DNA from: an uncultured Clostridium sp.
GTDB taxonomy: Bacteria > Bacillota > Clostridia > TANB77 > CAG-508
Assembly (NCBI GenBank): GCA_948465565.1
Contig: CAOJXR010000005.1
Span: 1-64,000 of the forward strand
Length of the DNA stretch: 64,000 nucleotides
Direction: 5' to 3'
Numbering within the stretch: position 1 is the first letter of the stretch; every line of letters begins with the position of its first letter. The notes under the pieces were generated by a model that saw only the letters and a list, made by a program, of their open reading frames with translations, made no database searches and was not told the origin of the DNA. Positions 34,059 to 46,570 of the stretch are shown here, one piece after another. The position numbers and the translations under genes are program-made.

Positions 34059-36491
34059 CTACTCTTCGTTATTTCCTCCAACCATAGTCATCTTAAGTTC
34101 TTGCCATCTCTCTTTTGACATTAAAACCTCACGAGGCTTACTACCTTGATAACCAGAAATAATACCTCTAGCCTCCATTTGGTCAATAATTCTACCAGCA
34201 CGTGCATATCCAACTTTAAATCTTCTTTGGATAAGTGAAGCAGACGCAGAACCAATCTCAATAACAGCCTCAATAGCCTCTTCTAAAAATGGATCAGTAT
34301 CATCTTCTTCCATATTTTCATCAATTTCCTTATCAGTAGAATTAGCCTTCTCAATAGACTCAATTATATCATCACTATAAACAGCCTCTCCATCCTTTTT
34401 CAAGAAATCAACAATTTTCTCAACATCACCATCAGAAATAAACGCACCTTGCACCCTAGTAGCCTTTGACGCACCAGCAGGATAAAAAAGCATATCACCT
34501 TTACCAAGTAATTTTTCAGCACCCATACTATCAAGAATAGTTCTAGAATCAACCTGAGAAGAAACCGCAAACGCAATTCTTGAAGGAATATTAGCCTTAA
34601 TAATACCAGTAATAACATCTACAGAAGGTCTCTGAGTAGCAATAACCAAATGCATACCAGCAGCTCTAGCCATCTGAGCTAATCTACAAATAGCATCCTC
34701 AACATCCTTAGGTGAAACCATCATCAAATCAGCAAGCTCATCAATAATAATAACAATTTGAGGAAGCTTTCCTTCTGACCCCTCTTTATCAAGAGCAGCA
34801 TTATATCCCTTAATATCTCTTACATTCTTTTGAGCAAATAAACTATAACGATTAACCATCTCTTGAACAGCCCAAGCAAGAGCGCCAGCAGCCTTTTTAG
34901 GGTCTGTTACAACAGGAATAAGCAAATGTGGAATACCGTTGTATACAGACAATTCAACAACTTTAGGATCAACCATTATTAGCTTAACCTCACTAGGTTT
35001 AGCCTTATATAAAATACTTGTAATCAAAGTATTAATACAAACAGACTTACCAGAACCAGTAGAACCAGCAATCAAAACATGAGGCATCTTACCAATATCA
35101 GTCACAACTGTATCACCTGAAACACTCTTACCCAAAGCAAAAGCAAGCTTAGACTTAGACGCGTTAAACTCATCAGAATCAATAATGTCTCTCAAAGGAA
35201 CAATCTCCTTTTCCTTATTAGGAATCTCAATACCAACAGCCTGTTTGCCAGGAATAGGAGCCTCAATTCTTATAGACTCAGCAGCCAAATTAAGAGCAAT
35301 ATCATCAGCAAGCTTAGCAATTTTACTAACTCTAACACCCTCAGCAGGTTTTAATTCATAACGAGTAATAGCAGGTCCAACAGAAACATTCTCAACCTTA
35401 GCAGAAACGCCAAAACTATACAAAGTCTTTTGTAATCTAGTAGCAGTATCTGTCAAAGCCTTTTTACTTCCCTTAACAACCTTTCCATCTCCCATAGATA
35501 ATAAATCAACAGGAGGTGTCTCATAATTCTCATCATCAACTGTATGAGTATAATGTTCTAATTGTAAAACAGCCTTTGTCTTCTCCTCTTTCTCCTCTTG
35601 AACCTCTTTAAAAATATTCTCAAGTTCACCAGGATTTGAAGAAGCTTTAACTTCCATACTAGTATCACTATCTATATCCTCATCAAATTCTTTTCTATTA
35701 AACAAACTAAACTTCTTTTTCTCTTCTTTTACAGGTTTCTCATCATTAAAATGATTTATAACAATCTCATCTTGTATCAAATCAACCTGTGGTTCCTTTA
35801 TCTTAGACTCTTTAACTTCATGTTCACGCCTAGCCTCAGCAACAGCATGTCTATTCTTTCTTCTCTCATCACGTCTCTCTTCAAAAGCTTGACGTTCCTG
35901 TTCACGTCTCTCAAGTTTCTCCTGCTTTCTTTCCTCACGACCTTCAATAAAATCAATAAGCAAATCTGTAGGTCTTACACCAATCAAATACATAAACGTA
36001 ATTAAACCAATCGCAATAGCAAGAATACTTGTACCAAGTGAACTAATCAAATTTACAAGAGGAGTACCAATTATCGCACCAATCGCACCACCACCTTGAT
36101 TAGATGTTCCCAGCTCATATGCCTCATTAATAATTTCCTCAAAAGTTATATTAGGAGCCAAATCAATTTTTGAAAATTGATAAACATGCATAAGAACACT
36201 AATACAAATTGTAAAAGCAACAAATTGGGTTACTTTTGTATTAACATAACTAGAATTCTCTTTTATCAAAGAAATAGCTGTAATAAATATTCCAACAGGA
36301 ATAACATATTTAATTACACCAATCAATCCTCCAAGTACAGGACTAATAACCGCCCCAATCTGCCCAGCATTAGTATATATTAAAACGCCCAACAATATAC
36401 TTACAACAATCATCGAAATAATTAATATATCTGGGCTTAACTTAGTTTTTGTTTTTTTAGTTTGTACATTTTTCTTTATTCTCTTAGCCAA
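34059..36491 (-). CDS. ftsK: DNA translocase FtsK/SpoIIIE
   Basis: A motor that moves DNA across the division or sporulation septum. About four membrane segments occupy the first 180 residues, followed by a Lys/Glu-rich linker, a RecA-like motor (Walker [26 protein letters not shown]) and the C-terminal gamma winged helix ([20 protein letters not shown]). GGAGGG lies 7 bases before a TTG at 36491, which I take as the start (MAKRIKKN). An ATG five codons earlier overlaps that ribosome site. Confidence 0.95.
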   Translation of the reverse strand: MAKRIKKNVQTKKTKTKLSPDILIISMIVVSILLGVLIYTNAGQIGAVISPVLGGLIGVIKYVIPVGIFITAISLIKENSSYVNTKVTQFVAFTICISVLMHVYQFSKIDLAPNITFEEIINEAYELGTSNQGGGAIGAIIGTPLVNLISSLGTSILAIAIGLITFMYLIGVRPTDLLIDFIEGREERKQEKLERREQERQAFEERRDERRKNRHAVAEARREHEVKESKIKEPQVDLIQDEIVINHFNDEKPVKEEKKKFSLFNRKEFDEDIDSDTSMEVKASSNPGELENIFKEVQEEKEEKTKAVLQLEHYTHTVDDENYETPPVDLLSMGDGKVVKGSKKALTDTATRLQKTLYSFGVSAKVENVSVGPAITRYELKPAEGVRVSKIAKLADDIALNLAAESIRIEAPIPGKQAVGIEIPNKEKEIVPLRDIIDSDEFNASKSKLAFALGKSVSGDTVVTDIGKMPHVLIAGSTGSGKSVCINTLITSILYKAKPSEVKLIMVDPKVVELSVYNGIPHLLIPVVTDPKKAAGALAWAVQEMVNRYSLFAQKNVRDIKGYNAALDKEGSEGKLPQIVIIIDELADLMMVSPKDVEDAICRLAQMARAAGMHLVIATQRPSVDVITGIIKANIPSRIAFAVSSQVDSRTILDSMGAEKLLGKGDMLFYPAGASKATRVQGAFISDGDVEKIVDFLKKDGEAVYSDDIIESIEKANSTDKEIDENMEEDDTDPFLEEAIEAVIEIGSASASLIQRRFKVGYARAGRIIDQMEARGIISGYQGSKPREVLMSKERWQELKMTMVGGNNEE

Positions 36492-36593
36492 AGCGTATCC
36501 CTCCATTTAATAATCATACACATTATATCAAAACAAATAAAATATGAACAGATTTTTGTAAAAAATAATTAAAAATTTTTCAACCTGTTCATA

Positions 36594-36621
36594 CAAAAAA
36601 GAGCAATCCTAAAATCGCTCT
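36594..36621 (-). terminator. terminator downstream of the coiled-coil gene at 36620
   Basis: AGAGCAAT and ATCGCTCT (plus strand) form an eight-pair stem with one G-U pair when read on the minus strand, followed by a U run. It separates this gene from ftsK. Confidence 0.75.
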
Positions 36622-37099
36622 ATTTTAATTCATTTCTATTATTTTTAATTGTATTAGCAGCATCCTCTACAGTAGCTTGAGCAGCACTAATATTACTCTT
36701 AAGCACTAAAATTGTATTCTCTATCTCTGCCAAAATATTATCAGCATACTCTTTTGTTCCTTCAGACATCTGTCTAGCCATCTCATTTGCACCCTCAATA
36801 ATTTTTTGTTTCTCATCATAAGCCTTTTTAGTAATTTCATGCTCATCAATCATAGCAATAATTCTATTCTCAGCTTCCTTAACAATGTCCTCTCCCTCTT
36901 TTTTAGCCTCTTGAATAATCCTATTGCGCTCTTCTCTAACCCATTTAGCCTGTTTTAAATCATCAGGCAACTTAAGTCTAATTTCTCTTACAATATCCAA
37001 AATTTCATCTTTATCAACAATTCTCTTATTAGAAAATGGTAACGTTTTACAATTTTCTAACACATCCTCTATCGCCTCTAGAAGAGTAAATATCTCCAT
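36620..37099 (-). CDS. coiled-coil protein, ATP-synthase-subunit-like
   Basis: A 159-residue Ala/Glu/Lys-rich protein, nearly all helix: REERNRIIQEAKKEGEDIVK, then KAYDEKQKIIEGANEMARQM. It resembles the DivIVA- or F0-b-like coiled coils found beside rsmD/coaD genes in Clostridia; the function is not known to me. GGGAGG precedes the ATG. It lies 17 bp downstream of rsmD. Confidence 0.75.
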   Translation of the reverse strand: MEIFTLLEAIEDVLENCKTLPFSNKRIVDKDEILDIVREIRLKLPDDLKQAKWVREERNRIIQEAKKEGEDIVKEAENRIIAMIDEHEITKKAYDEKQKIIEGANEMARQMSEGTKEYADNILAEIENTILVLKSNISAAQATVEDAANTIKNNRNELK

Positions 37100-37116
37100 T
37101 TTGTACCTCCCTCAAG

Positions 37117-37671
37117 CTATTGTTGCATAAATAGCAAACTAACGCGTCCATATTTTCTTATATCAAAAATTTTTACACTTAAATCTTTTATTTCATCTTG
37201 AATCCTTACTGGATCATCTGTCTCAAGCACAATAATAGCATCCTCATTCAAAATCTCCAAATCTATAATCAGTTTAATAGATTTATAAATTAAATCAGTT
37301 TTATAAGGTGGATCTAAAAAAACAATATCCACTTTAGTTCCATCTTTCTTAATTTGCTTTAATGCTACCTCAAACTCACCTTTTATCAATAAAGATTCAT
37401 CCTTAAATCTAGTTTTTTCAATGTTTTTTTCAATAATATTTGCTGCATTTCTATCATGTTCACAAAATATAGCCTTAGTTGCTCCTCTACTAATAGCCTC
37501 TAGTCCTAAAGCTCCAGAACCCGCAAATAAGTCCAAAACAATTGCATCCTGCAATCTAAAATTAAGTATATTAAATAAAGGTTCCTTCACTCTATCCAAT
37601 GTTGGTCTTGTATTAGTCCCATCTAATGTGAATAACTTAGTACCTCTAGCTGTTCCACTAATGATTCTCAT
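37117..37671 (-). CDS. rsmD: 16S rRNA (guanine966-N2)-methyltransferase RsmD
   Basis: A 184-residue methyltransferase. MRIISGTARGTKL is the typical opening; VLDLFAGSGALGLEAISRG is the SAM-binding loop and FLDPPYKTD the DPPY catalytic motif. The start at 37671 follows GAGGATTG; longer versions add a hydrophobic stretch without a ribosome site. Confidence 0.96.
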   Translation of the reverse strand: MRIISGTARGTKLFTLDGTNTRPTLDRVKEPLFNILNFRLQDAIVLDLFAGSGALGLEAISRGATKAIFCEHDRNAANIIEKNIEKTRFKDESLLIKGEFEVALKQIKKDGTKVDIVFLDPPYKTDLIYKSIKLIIDLEILNEDAIIVLETDDPVRIQDEIKDLSVKIFDIRKYGRVSLLFMQQ

Positions 37672-37804
37672 ATAAGTACAATCCTCGATAATTTTATATT
37701 TATATTTTATTTTAAATAAATAATAAGTCAATATGATTAACAAAAATGTAACCAATACTTAATTTTGTAACATTCTCTTAATTTTTTTGTAAATCGACAA
37801 AAAA

Positions 37805-37829
37805 ATAGTTGATTTACTAAACCAACTAT
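37805..37829 (-). terminator. terminator after divIVA
   Basis: ATAGTTG and CAACTAT around 11 bases, followed on the minus strand by a run of seven U, just downstream of the divIVA stop. Confidence 0.8.
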
Positions 37830-37841
37830 CTTCATCTTTCG

Positions 37842-38291
37842 TTAATCTTCTTTCATATCTTTAAGCAATTCTAATTGCGAAATCAATAAAGCTTCCATTT
37901 TAGCTCTATAAATATCAAATTGTTTCTTAGTATCAGTAAACTCTCTTCTTCTTGTCTCTAAATCTTTTGTTAATTCATCTACTTGGTCTTGCATTTTTGA
38001 CCTAGCATTTTTAATAATATTGTCAGCTTCATCTTGAGCATTGCTCTTAATATCATCAGCTGTCTTTTGAGCAATAACTAAAGTATTTTGCAGCGTCTGT
38101 TCAATATTTTTGTATCTCTCCAAATCAGATTTTGATTTTTCTATTTCGGCACGTAACTCTGTATTTTCTTTGTAAAGTTTTTCATAGTCAACAGTAATCT
38201 CATCTAAGAAATCGTCTACTTCGTCAACATTATACCCATTCATCATTTGTTTTTGAAATTTTTTATTTTCAATGTCTAGTGGTGTAAGCAT
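37842..38291 (-). CDS. divIVA: DivIVA-domain division protein
   Basis: A 149-residue DivIVA: LTPLDIENKKFQKQMMNGYN then VDEVDDFLDEI is the membrane-curvature-sensing N-terminus, followed by a long coiled coil. It marks poles and division sites. A GGAGG site precedes the ATG, 20 bp after sepF. Confidence 0.95.
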   Translation of the reverse strand: MLTPLDIENKKFQKQMMNGYNVDEVDDFLDEITVDYEKLYKENTELRAEIEKSKSDLERYKNIEQTLQNTLVIAQKTADDIKSNAQDEADNIIKNARSKMQDQVDELTKDLETRRREFTDTKKQFDIYRAKMEALLISQLELLKDMKED

Positions 38292-38311
38292 TACTATTCC
38301 TCCTATTTTGT

Positions 38312-38788
38312 TTATTTAAGCCATGAAACAGAAAGTTTATTTTTTATTTCCTCTCTTGTCATATCATTAACTATATCATAATTAAATGGTGCAACTATAA
38401 ATATAGAATTAGAAACTTTTTCAAAGTGTCCATCAAGAACTTTAACAGCTCCACTAATAACGTCCAAGATTCTTCTTGCAACATCTTTATTTACATATTC
38501 TAAGTTTACAACTATAGCATTTTTTTCTCTTAATAAGATACAAATATCTTCAGCTTGTTCAAAAGTTGTTGGCTTAGCAATCTTCATTTTAATTTGTTGT
38601 TGTGTCATTCCATATACTTTGCCTTTTTTTCTTCCACCAAAAATTCCTTTGTCTTCTTCATCTTCCTGCTCTTCTTCATCCTCATAAGAATATGTATATT
38701 CATTATCTAGAACTTCTTCATCTTCTTGTTCTGCTCCATTATCTACACCTAAAAAATCTAATATTTTATTTACAACTGCGTTAGCCAT
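38312..38788 (-). CDS. sepF: cell division protein SepF
   Basis: A 158-residue SepF, an FtsZ membrane anchor. The N-terminal amphipathic helix (VVNKILDFLGV), an acidic linker and the conserved core (TFEQAEDICILLREKNAIVV, then GAVKVLDGHFEKVSNSIFIV) are present. GGGAGG precedes the ATG. Paired with divIVA. Confidence 0.96.
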   Translation of the reverse strand: MANAVVNKILDFLGVDNGAEQEDEEVLDNEYTYSYEDEEEQEDEEDKGIFGGRKKGKVYGMTQQQIKMKIAKPTTFEQAEDICILLREKNAIVVNLEYVNKDVARRILDVISGAVKVLDGHFEKVSNSIFIVAPFNYDIVNDMTREEIKNKLSVSWLK

Positions 38789-38918
38789 TTAATTTCCTCC
38801 CAAAATCAATGTTTAAATTTTAATTACTGCATATAGTATCCTTCTTTTCATGTAATATGTCAAGAAGTTTTAAATCTTTGTTATACAAAAATAATCTTTT
38901 TGTAATATAAACGTAATA

Positions 38919-40151
38919 TTATTTATTATTTATATTTATCTTATCATATTGTTTAATCGTATATCTGTTTTGTATCTCCTCTGAAGAATATCCCATTTCC
39001 TGCAATTCATTACTTGAATAATTATCAACTATTGAATATGAATCATTCTGTTGTAAAACTTTCACTAAAACTTCTGCACTATATCCAGACCTATTTCTCT
39101 GAATATATTTTTTACCATCCCTATCAATCAAAGCAGAATTAGGCACCTTTAATCCACTAGTCTCCCACCAAATAACACTAATACTTATTTTTCTATAATT
39201 TATAAGTCTTTCAGGTAAATCATTAATCTTAAAAACAATTATTCTACAATCATTATCTTCATTTATAGCCACGACCTCTGCATTAAACCTATTCTCAACA
39301 TCTAACTCAATTTTTACTTTGCTACCAATAGTTGCTGATTTAGCAGCATTAGAATTCATTTCAACAGCCAAATAACACGCAAATTCAGTTATAACTTTTC
39401 CCTTTTCATTATTAGTTTCAATCAGTTGACCTGTTCTTAAATTTAGTCCATCCAAAAAATTCTTCTTCAAATAGGAAAAATCATTAGCAGTAAAGACATT
39501 CTCCAAATTATCTATTCTATATGAAATTGTCCCACTATAATCAGACCTTATTTCTTCAGCACCATCAGTAAGCTTTTTTAAATAAGCCGTTTTCTGTCCA
39601 ACCAAATCCTTCAAATAAGAACTCGCCTGACTAGAACTTCCCATTATTGTAGAAATCTTATACGAATAATCATCAATTTCCTTTTTATAATTATTTATTT
39701 CCTCAATATTATTAGTCTGATAAATCTTCTCCTCTAAATCCTTAATTCTACCTTTCAAGACCTCAATATCAGTATTATAAAATGTAGGTTCATTCCTCTG
39801 TACCTCTACAATCTTTTTATCCAGTTCAGCAATCTCATTTTTTATAGTACTCTCACCATTAACATAATAGTGAAATACAGGGTCACCCTTTGCAACTCTT
39901 TTTCCTTCCGCAACAACCTTCTCCATACCATTCATATAGTTTGCTCCCTGCATGACTATTTCATTTCTAATAACATATGCCTCCGCATTCTCCTTTAAAT
40001 TAAGTACACCTTTTTCAACAACATATGTATCTGTAGGACTCATAACAAGTCTAACCGTATTAAATATCAAATACGCAATCACAACAACACCCAGAAGAAT
40101 TAACAAAATCTTAACTAATACACTCTTAAAACCTTTTTTTTCCTCACTCAC
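38919..40151 (-). CDS. HlyD-like membrane-fusion-type protein
   Basis: A 410-residue protein with one N-terminal membrane helix (about residues 12-32), two coiled-coil stretches (ENEIAELDKKIVEVQ region; IKDLEEKIYQTNNIEEIN) flanking a central hairpin, and barrel-like flanks, as in HlyD/periplasmic adaptor proteins. In Clostridia such genes accompany sepF. It begins at a GTG (40151) whose ribosome site is weak, so the exact start is uncertain. It lies 20 bp after miaA. Confidence 0.7.
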   Translation of the reverse strand: MSEEKKGFKSVLVKILLILLGVVVIAYLIFNTVRLVMSPTDTYVVEKGVLNLKENAEAYVIRNEIVMQGANYMNGMEKVVAEGKRVAKGDPVFHYYVNGESTIKNEIAELDKKIVEVQRNEPTFYNTDIEVLKGRIKDLEEKIYQTNNIEEINNYKKEIDDYSYKISTIMGSSSQASSYLKDLVGQKTAYLKKLTDGAEEIRSDYSGTISYRIDNLENVFTANDFSYLKKNFLDGLNLRTGQLIETNNEKGKVITEFACYLAVEMNSNAAKSATIGSKVKIELDVENRFNAEVVAINEDNDCRIIVFKINDLPERLINYRKISISVIWWETSGLKVPNSALIDRDGKKYIQRNRSGYSAEVLVKVLQQNDSYSIVDNYSSNELQEMGYSSEEIQNRYTIKQYDKININNK

Positions 40152-40171
40152 TGTATGCTCTTCAATCCTTT

Positions 40172-41098
40172 CTAAGCCTCTAAAGCTTTCAAAATAATAT
40201 CAATATTTTCTTCCTTTTGAAGTAATCCATCAAGCCAAACAATATCCTTATTTTTTCTAAACCACGTTAATTGTCTCTTAGCATATCTTCTAGTTTCTTG
40301 TTTAATTTTTTCAATCATTTCTTCATATGTCACTTTATTATCTAGAAATTCAACAACCTCTTTATATCCTAACCCCTGCATTGCAGTAGGAAATTTATCA
40401 TACTTAGCAACTATTCTCTTAACCTCATCAACTAAACCAGCTTCAATCATTAAATCCACTCTCAAGTTAATTCTCTCATAAAGTTTCTCTCTATCCATAT
40501 CAATAGCAAAAACCTTATAATCATACTTAGGACCATTCAATCTTGAAATCTTCTCCATCTCAGTCTTATTCTTACCAGTAGCCTTATATATTTCAAGAAT
40601 TCTAGTAATTCTTTTTATATCATTCTCACTAATTTTCTTAACTGCCTCTGGGTCAAGTTTTTTAGCCTCTTCATATAACATAGCCAATCCCTGTTCAGTC
40701 TCAGCTCTCTCAAGTAGCTCATTTCTATACTTTTCATCAAATTCTATCTCAGGATACTCAATCCCATAAACCAAAGTATCTATATATAAGCCTGTCCCAC
40801 CAACAACTATTGGAACTTTGCCCTTAGCTAAAATCTCTGCAATTTTCTCCTCTGCATCCTTCTTAAATTCAGCAACAGAATATCTCTCATCAGGAGAAAC
40901 AAAATCAAGCAAATAGTGCTTAATCCCATCCATCTCCTCTGTAGTCGCCTTCGCAGTACCAATATCCATATCCTTATAAATCTGCATTGAATCAGCAGAC
41001 ACAACCTCACCATTTACCATTTTAGCAAGCTGAACACCGAGCCCAGTCTTACCAGAAGCAGTAGGTCCACCAATCACAATAACCCTATCTTTCTTCAT
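40172..41098 (-). CDS. miaA: tRNA dimethylallyltransferase MiaA
   Basis: A 308-residue enzyme that prenylates A37 of tRNAs reading UNN codons. GGPTASGKTGLGVQLA is the P-loop; DSMQIYKDMDIGTAK, HYLLDFVSPDE and VGGTGLYIDTLVYG are conserved MiaA motifs. An AGGAG site precedes the ATG. It is downstream of mutL, the usual pairing. Confidence 0.97.
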   Translation of the reverse strand: MKKDRVIVIGGPTASGKTGLGVQLAKMVNGEVVSADSMQIYKDMDIGTAKATTEEMDGIKHYLLDFVSPDERYSVAEFKKDAEEKIAEILAKGKVPIVVGGTGLYIDTLVYGIEYPEIEFDEKYRNELLERAETEQGLAMLYEEAKKLDPEAVKKISENDIKRITRILEIYKATGKNKTEMEKISRLNGPKYDYKVFAIDMDREKLYERINLRVDLMIEAGLVDEVKRIVAKYDKFPTAMQGLGYKEVVEFLDNKVTYEEMIEKIKQETRRYAKRQLTWFRKNKDIVWLDGLLQKEENIDIILKALEA

Positions 41099-41145
41099 AC
41101 AATCTCCTAACTATCCATTCGCAAATTAGTACTTATTTGTGAACC

Positions 41146-43443
41146 CTATTTCCTGGCAAATTTACGTTCTATCTCATACTTAGACATCTTAATCGCTGTA
41201 GGTCTACCATGAGGACAAGTAAATGGATTAGGAAGTTCCAAAAGTCTCTCCATCAATTTATCAACCTCAGACTCAGCAAGTTTCATCTTAGCCTTAACAG
41301 CAGACTTGCAAGCAATAGTAGCAATAAATCTATCTTCTTTATCTTGTCTATCAGTTCTTGAATAATTATCAATCTCATCAAGCAATTCCAAAAACAATTG
41401 CTTAGTATTCATATCCATACAAATATTAGGAACACCAGTAAGTTTAATCGTACTATCACCAAACGCCTCCAATGTAAAGCCAGCTTTTTCAAACATCTCA
41501 ACATTTTCAGTAATAATCTCTTTTTCCTTATGAGTAAGATTTATAATATCAGGCAAAAGCATAAGCTGAGAATCTTTATCAGTTGAACTATAATAATTGT
41601 TTTTAACCTTTTCATACATAATTCTCTCATGTGCAGCATGTTGGTCAATTATATACATCTCATTTTCTATTTCTACAATAATATAAGTTGAAAAAGCAAT
41701 ACCTAAGAACTTATAATTCTTACCAGTCATATTCTTAAATTCTTCCATTTGTTCTGTATCAGCAAGAGTAATAACATTTTCAGGTTGCTTCTCTTTTACA
41801 ACTGTTACCTCTTCTTCTACAGAAGCAACTTTAGGCTCACTCTCCCCTTTAACAGATCCCTTTATTTCTTCCAAAACCTTTTTCTCAGAATTAGAAATCT
41901 CTTTCTCAGAATCAATAACTTGTCCTGGTTTACAACCAAAAACTTTAGAATACATATCATCAAAACTATTTTCTTTTGATTTCAAAGGATTTTCTAATTT
42001 ACTATTCTTTATAGCCTCATCTAAAATCTCCTTTGTCTCCCTCTCTTTTATAAGTTCCTCTGTTTTCTGTTCAACTTTAGCCTCAGAAGGAATAGTACTT
42101 TCTTGATCAACCCTATGTTCACCAATAGGAATAATAGGTGTATATACAGAAGAAGTTTCAGCAACGCCAAGCTCCTTCAAGCCCTTTCTAAACTTATAAA
42201 CTTCCTCAAGCAAATTCTCTCTATCCGAAAAATTTTCCTCTGAATCAGTATGTTTATTTTTCTTAAAAAATTTATTTTCTTTTTTCTGTTCTTTATCATC
42301 TTTTATCGCATCACGAACAACATCTGATTTAAAAGCCATATTCTCTTGCAATGATAAATCTGGAGCTTTAATTTGTTTTTCTAACATAGCCTCCTGCTTT
42401 TTAGCAAATTCATCTACAAGCGTCTCTTTCTCTGTTTTAACACTTTCCACCAATTCCTTCTTAGAAAGAGACTCTTTTATTGCATAATACACAGCTTTAA
42501 AAATTCTACTATCCTCCTCAAATCTAACTTCCAACTTAGCAGGATGAACATTAACATCAACCAAACCAGGATCCATCTCAATATTCAAAATCAAAAATCC
42601 ATATTTATTTATTGGAATCATACCCTTAAAAGCTTGTTCAGCAGCTGCTGTCAAAGTTTTATGCTTTATATATCTTCCATTAACAAAATACAATTGATTA
42701 GTACGATTTGACCTAGCAATCTCTGGCTTTCCAACACATCCTCTAACTCGAATTCCATCTAACTCATAATCTGTCTCAATTATAGCCTCAGCAATATCCT
42801 TACCATAAATACTATATATAACACTTTTCTCATCATCATTTCCATTAGTTTGAATTATAGTTTTTCCAGAATTAATAAGCTTAAAAGATATATTCTTATT
42901 AACAAGAGCCAAACGAGTAATCGCATCCTCAATATATCCAGATTCTGTATAATCTTTCTTCAAAAATTTATAACGAACAGGAGTATTATAAAACAAATTT
43001 TTAACAGTTATAGTAGTACCAATAGGAGCACCAACATCAGTCTGCTCAAGAACTTTGCCACCTTCAACTACTATCTTGTGTCCTATATCACTATCAGCAG
43101 TTCTCGAAATCATCTCCACATTAGCAATAGCTGCAATACTCGCCAAAGCCTCACCTCTAAACCCCATAGACATTACTTTCAAAATATCCTCTGCTTTTCT
43201 AATCTTGCTAGTAGCATGTCTCTCAAAAGCAATCTCCATATCATCTTCTGCAATACCTTTTCCATTATCAGAAATACGAATAAAAGAAATTCCTCCATTC
43301 TTAATCTCAACAGTAATCTTTGTTGCCCCAGCATCTATTGAATTCTCAACCATCTCTTTTACTACAGACGCAGGTCTTTCAATAACCTCACCAGCAGCAA
43401 TTTGGTTAATAGTTAAATCATCTAATAATACAATATTTCCCAT
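41146..43443 (-). CDS. mutL: DNA mismatch repair protein MutL
   Basis: A 765-residue MutL. The GHKL ATPase opens with INQIAAGEVIERPASVVKEM, ENSIDAGAT and DNGKGI; then GFRGEALASI. A long charged linker (about 340-560) precedes the dimerisation/endonuclease domain with DQHAAHERIMYEK (DQHAxxER-type motif) and a CPHGRPT zinc-site motif at the C-terminus. The start at 43443 follows GGAGGAG. Confidence 0.97.
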   Translation of the reverse strand: MGNIVLLDDLTINQIAAGEVIERPASVVKEMVENSIDAGATKITVEIKNGGISFIRISDNGKGIAEDDMEIAFERHATSKIRKAEDILKVMSMGFRGEALASIAAIANVEMISRTADSDIGHKIVVEGGKVLEQTDVGAPIGTTITVKNLFYNTPVRYKFLKKDYTESGYIEDAITRLALVNKNISFKLINSGKTIIQTNGNDDEKSVIYSIYGKDIAEAIIETDYELDGIRVRGCVGKPEIARSNRTNQLYFVNGRYIKHKTLTAAAEQAFKGMIPINKYGFLILNIEMDPGLVDVNVHPAKLEVRFEEDSRIFKAVYYAIKESLSKKELVESVKTEKETLVDEFAKKQEAMLEKQIKAPDLSLQENMAFKSDVVRDAIKDDKEQKKENKFFKKNKHTDSEENFSDRENLLEEVYKFRKGLKELGVAETSSVYTPIIPIGEHRVDQESTIPSEAKVEQKTEELIKERETKEILDEAIKNSKLENPLKSKENSFDDMYSKVFGCKPGQVIDSEKEISNSEKKVLEEIKGSVKGESEPKVASVEEEVTVVKEKQPENVITLADTEQMEEFKNMTGKNYKFLGIAFSTYIIVEIENEMYIIDQHAAHERIMYEKVKNNYYSSTDKDSQLMLLPDIINLTHKEKEIITENVEMFEKAGFTLEAFGDSTIKLTGVPNICMDMNTKQLFLELLDEIDNYSRTDRQDKEDRFIATIACKSAVKAKMKLAESEVDKLMERLLELPNPFTCPHGRPTAIKMSKYEIERKFARK

Positions 43444-43631
43444 ATCTACTCCTCCAAATTTAAACATCCCATTATTTTCATTTGCATTATATCACTAAAT
43501 TGTAAATTTTGTATAGAATTTTATTTATTTTTAAGTAACACTTTTTAAAAAAAATCATAGTATATAACATACTAAGGATCAAGAAAAAAGAGCTTAGAAG
43601 CTCATATATACTTAAAAGGAGGGATTTCAAG

Positions 43632-43748
43632 ATGCCAGAAAATAGAGGTTGCGGATGCGGATTTGGTGATGATAACTGCTTATGGATAATAATTCTATTA
43701 ATCATAATCTTCTGTTGCTGTGGTGGAAACAGAAACTGCGGTTGCTAG
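43632..43748 (+). CDS. 38-residue cysteine-rich membrane peptide
   Basis: A small gene with an excellent GGAGGGATTTCAAG-ATG start. Its product is CGCGFGDDNCLWIIILLII, then IFCCCGGNRNCGC: a short Cys/Gly-rich head, one membrane helix and a Cys-rich tail (nine cysteines). It resembles the YjcZ-like small Gly/Cys proteins of spore-forming Bacillota. It lies alone between divergent mutL and convergent groEL and ends before a bidirectional terminator. Confidence 0.8.
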   Translation: MPENRGCGCGFGDDNCLWIIILLIIIFCCCGGNRNCGC

Positions 43749-43767
43749 TTAAATTCATCTAATAAGA

Positions 43768-43795
43768 AAAACCTCCAGAAAATCTGGAGGTTCTT
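43768..43795. terminator. bidirectional terminator between the Cys-rich gene and groEL
   Basis: AACCTCCAGA and TCTGGAGGTT with a three-base loop, flanked by A and T runs. Confidence 0.9.
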
Positions 43796-43830
43796 TTATT
43801 TCCATGTCATCAGTTTTGAAAAATAATCGC

Positions 43831-45758
<1,928 letters not shown>

Positions 45759-45777
45759 TTTACCACCTCCTATAATT

Positions 45778-45804
45778 TTAGCACTCTTATATTGAGTCTG
45801 CTAA
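45778..45804 (-). promoter_or_regulatory. CIRCE-like operator of groES-groEL
   Basis: TTAGCACTC, nine bases, then GTCTGCTAA. The left half is perfect; the right half differs from GAGTGCTAA at two positions. This is the binding site of HrcA, so heat-shock derepression is expected. Confidence 0.8.
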
Positions 45805-45879
45805 TAATTTATACCTTTTCATATAAAAAGTCAATAGCCTTCTTATAATTTTATTCAGCTCGTACAAAAATAGAACAAA

Positions 45880-45903
45880 AAAATGCAGGGCATCCCCCGC
45901 ATT
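45880..45903 (-). terminator. terminator after the gene at 45910
   Basis: On the minus strand AATGCGGG, a short loop and CCCTGCATT form a hairpin (one bulge), followed by a run of seven U. Confidence 0.75.
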
Positions 45904-45909
45904 CATAAA

Positions 45910-46539
45910 TTATTCCGTATAAGGCACACTATCTATCATCTCAAATTTAATAATATTATAAGCCCCATCTCTATGTAATAACAAAAATTCCAAAGTATCA
46001 ACCTGATCAATATTCTCAACTTGAGAAACAGTCCTAATCTTAGCCGTCATTTTTGATAAATATTTAGATACATCAGTAATTTCAGAATTTTCAATCAAAG
46101 TAAGCTCAACGCTACTATTGTTCTCAACACCACTTATAATACCAGTTTCTTCTTTTTTCAAACTATATTGCATAAGTATTAATTCCTGTGTATCAAGATT
46201 CCTAGACAATTTATCAACATATTTTGTATCAAACTCACTCTCATTCTCACAATCAGAATATATATAAGTCGCAACCAAATCCATCACCTGAGCCAACATT
46301 TCACCATTTTTATTATTATAAGCCCCAACAAAATCTTGAATAATAGGTCCTGCCTCACCATAACTAATCTGTGTAACCGCACTATCATAATAAATATCTT
46401 TTAACACAACCTGCTCATTCACACGGGCTGTCTTTTCTTTTTCATTACCAATCCTTACTTTCAAGTAATAGGCACCCAAAGCCAAAGCAATGAAAACCAA
46501 TATCATCAGCAAATTCACTAAAAAATTCTTCCTACTCAT
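45910..46539 (-). CDS. membrane-anchored extracellular protein, unknown
   Basis: A 209-residue protein with an N-terminal membrane helix (FLVNLLMILVFIALALGAYY) and a polar extracellular part without cysteines. Segments such as GPIIQDFVGAYNNKNGEML recall NTF2-like or SnoaL-like domains, but this is a weak impression. AGAAGGTG precedes the ATG; it lies 31 bp downstream of proS. Confidence 0.7.
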   Translation of the reverse strand: MSRKNFLVNLLMILVFIALALGAYYLKVRIGNEKEKTARVNEQVVLKDIYYDSAVTQISYGEAGPIIQDFVGAYNNKNGEMLAQVMDLVATYIYSDCENESEFDTKYVDKLSRNLDTQELILMQYSLKKEETGIISGVENNSSVELTLIENSEITDVSKYLSKMTAKIRTVSQVENIDQVDTLEFLLLHRDGAYNIIKFEMIDSVPYTE

Positions 46540-46570
46540 TCAAAACACCTTCTCTTCTGTAAGTTTCTTT

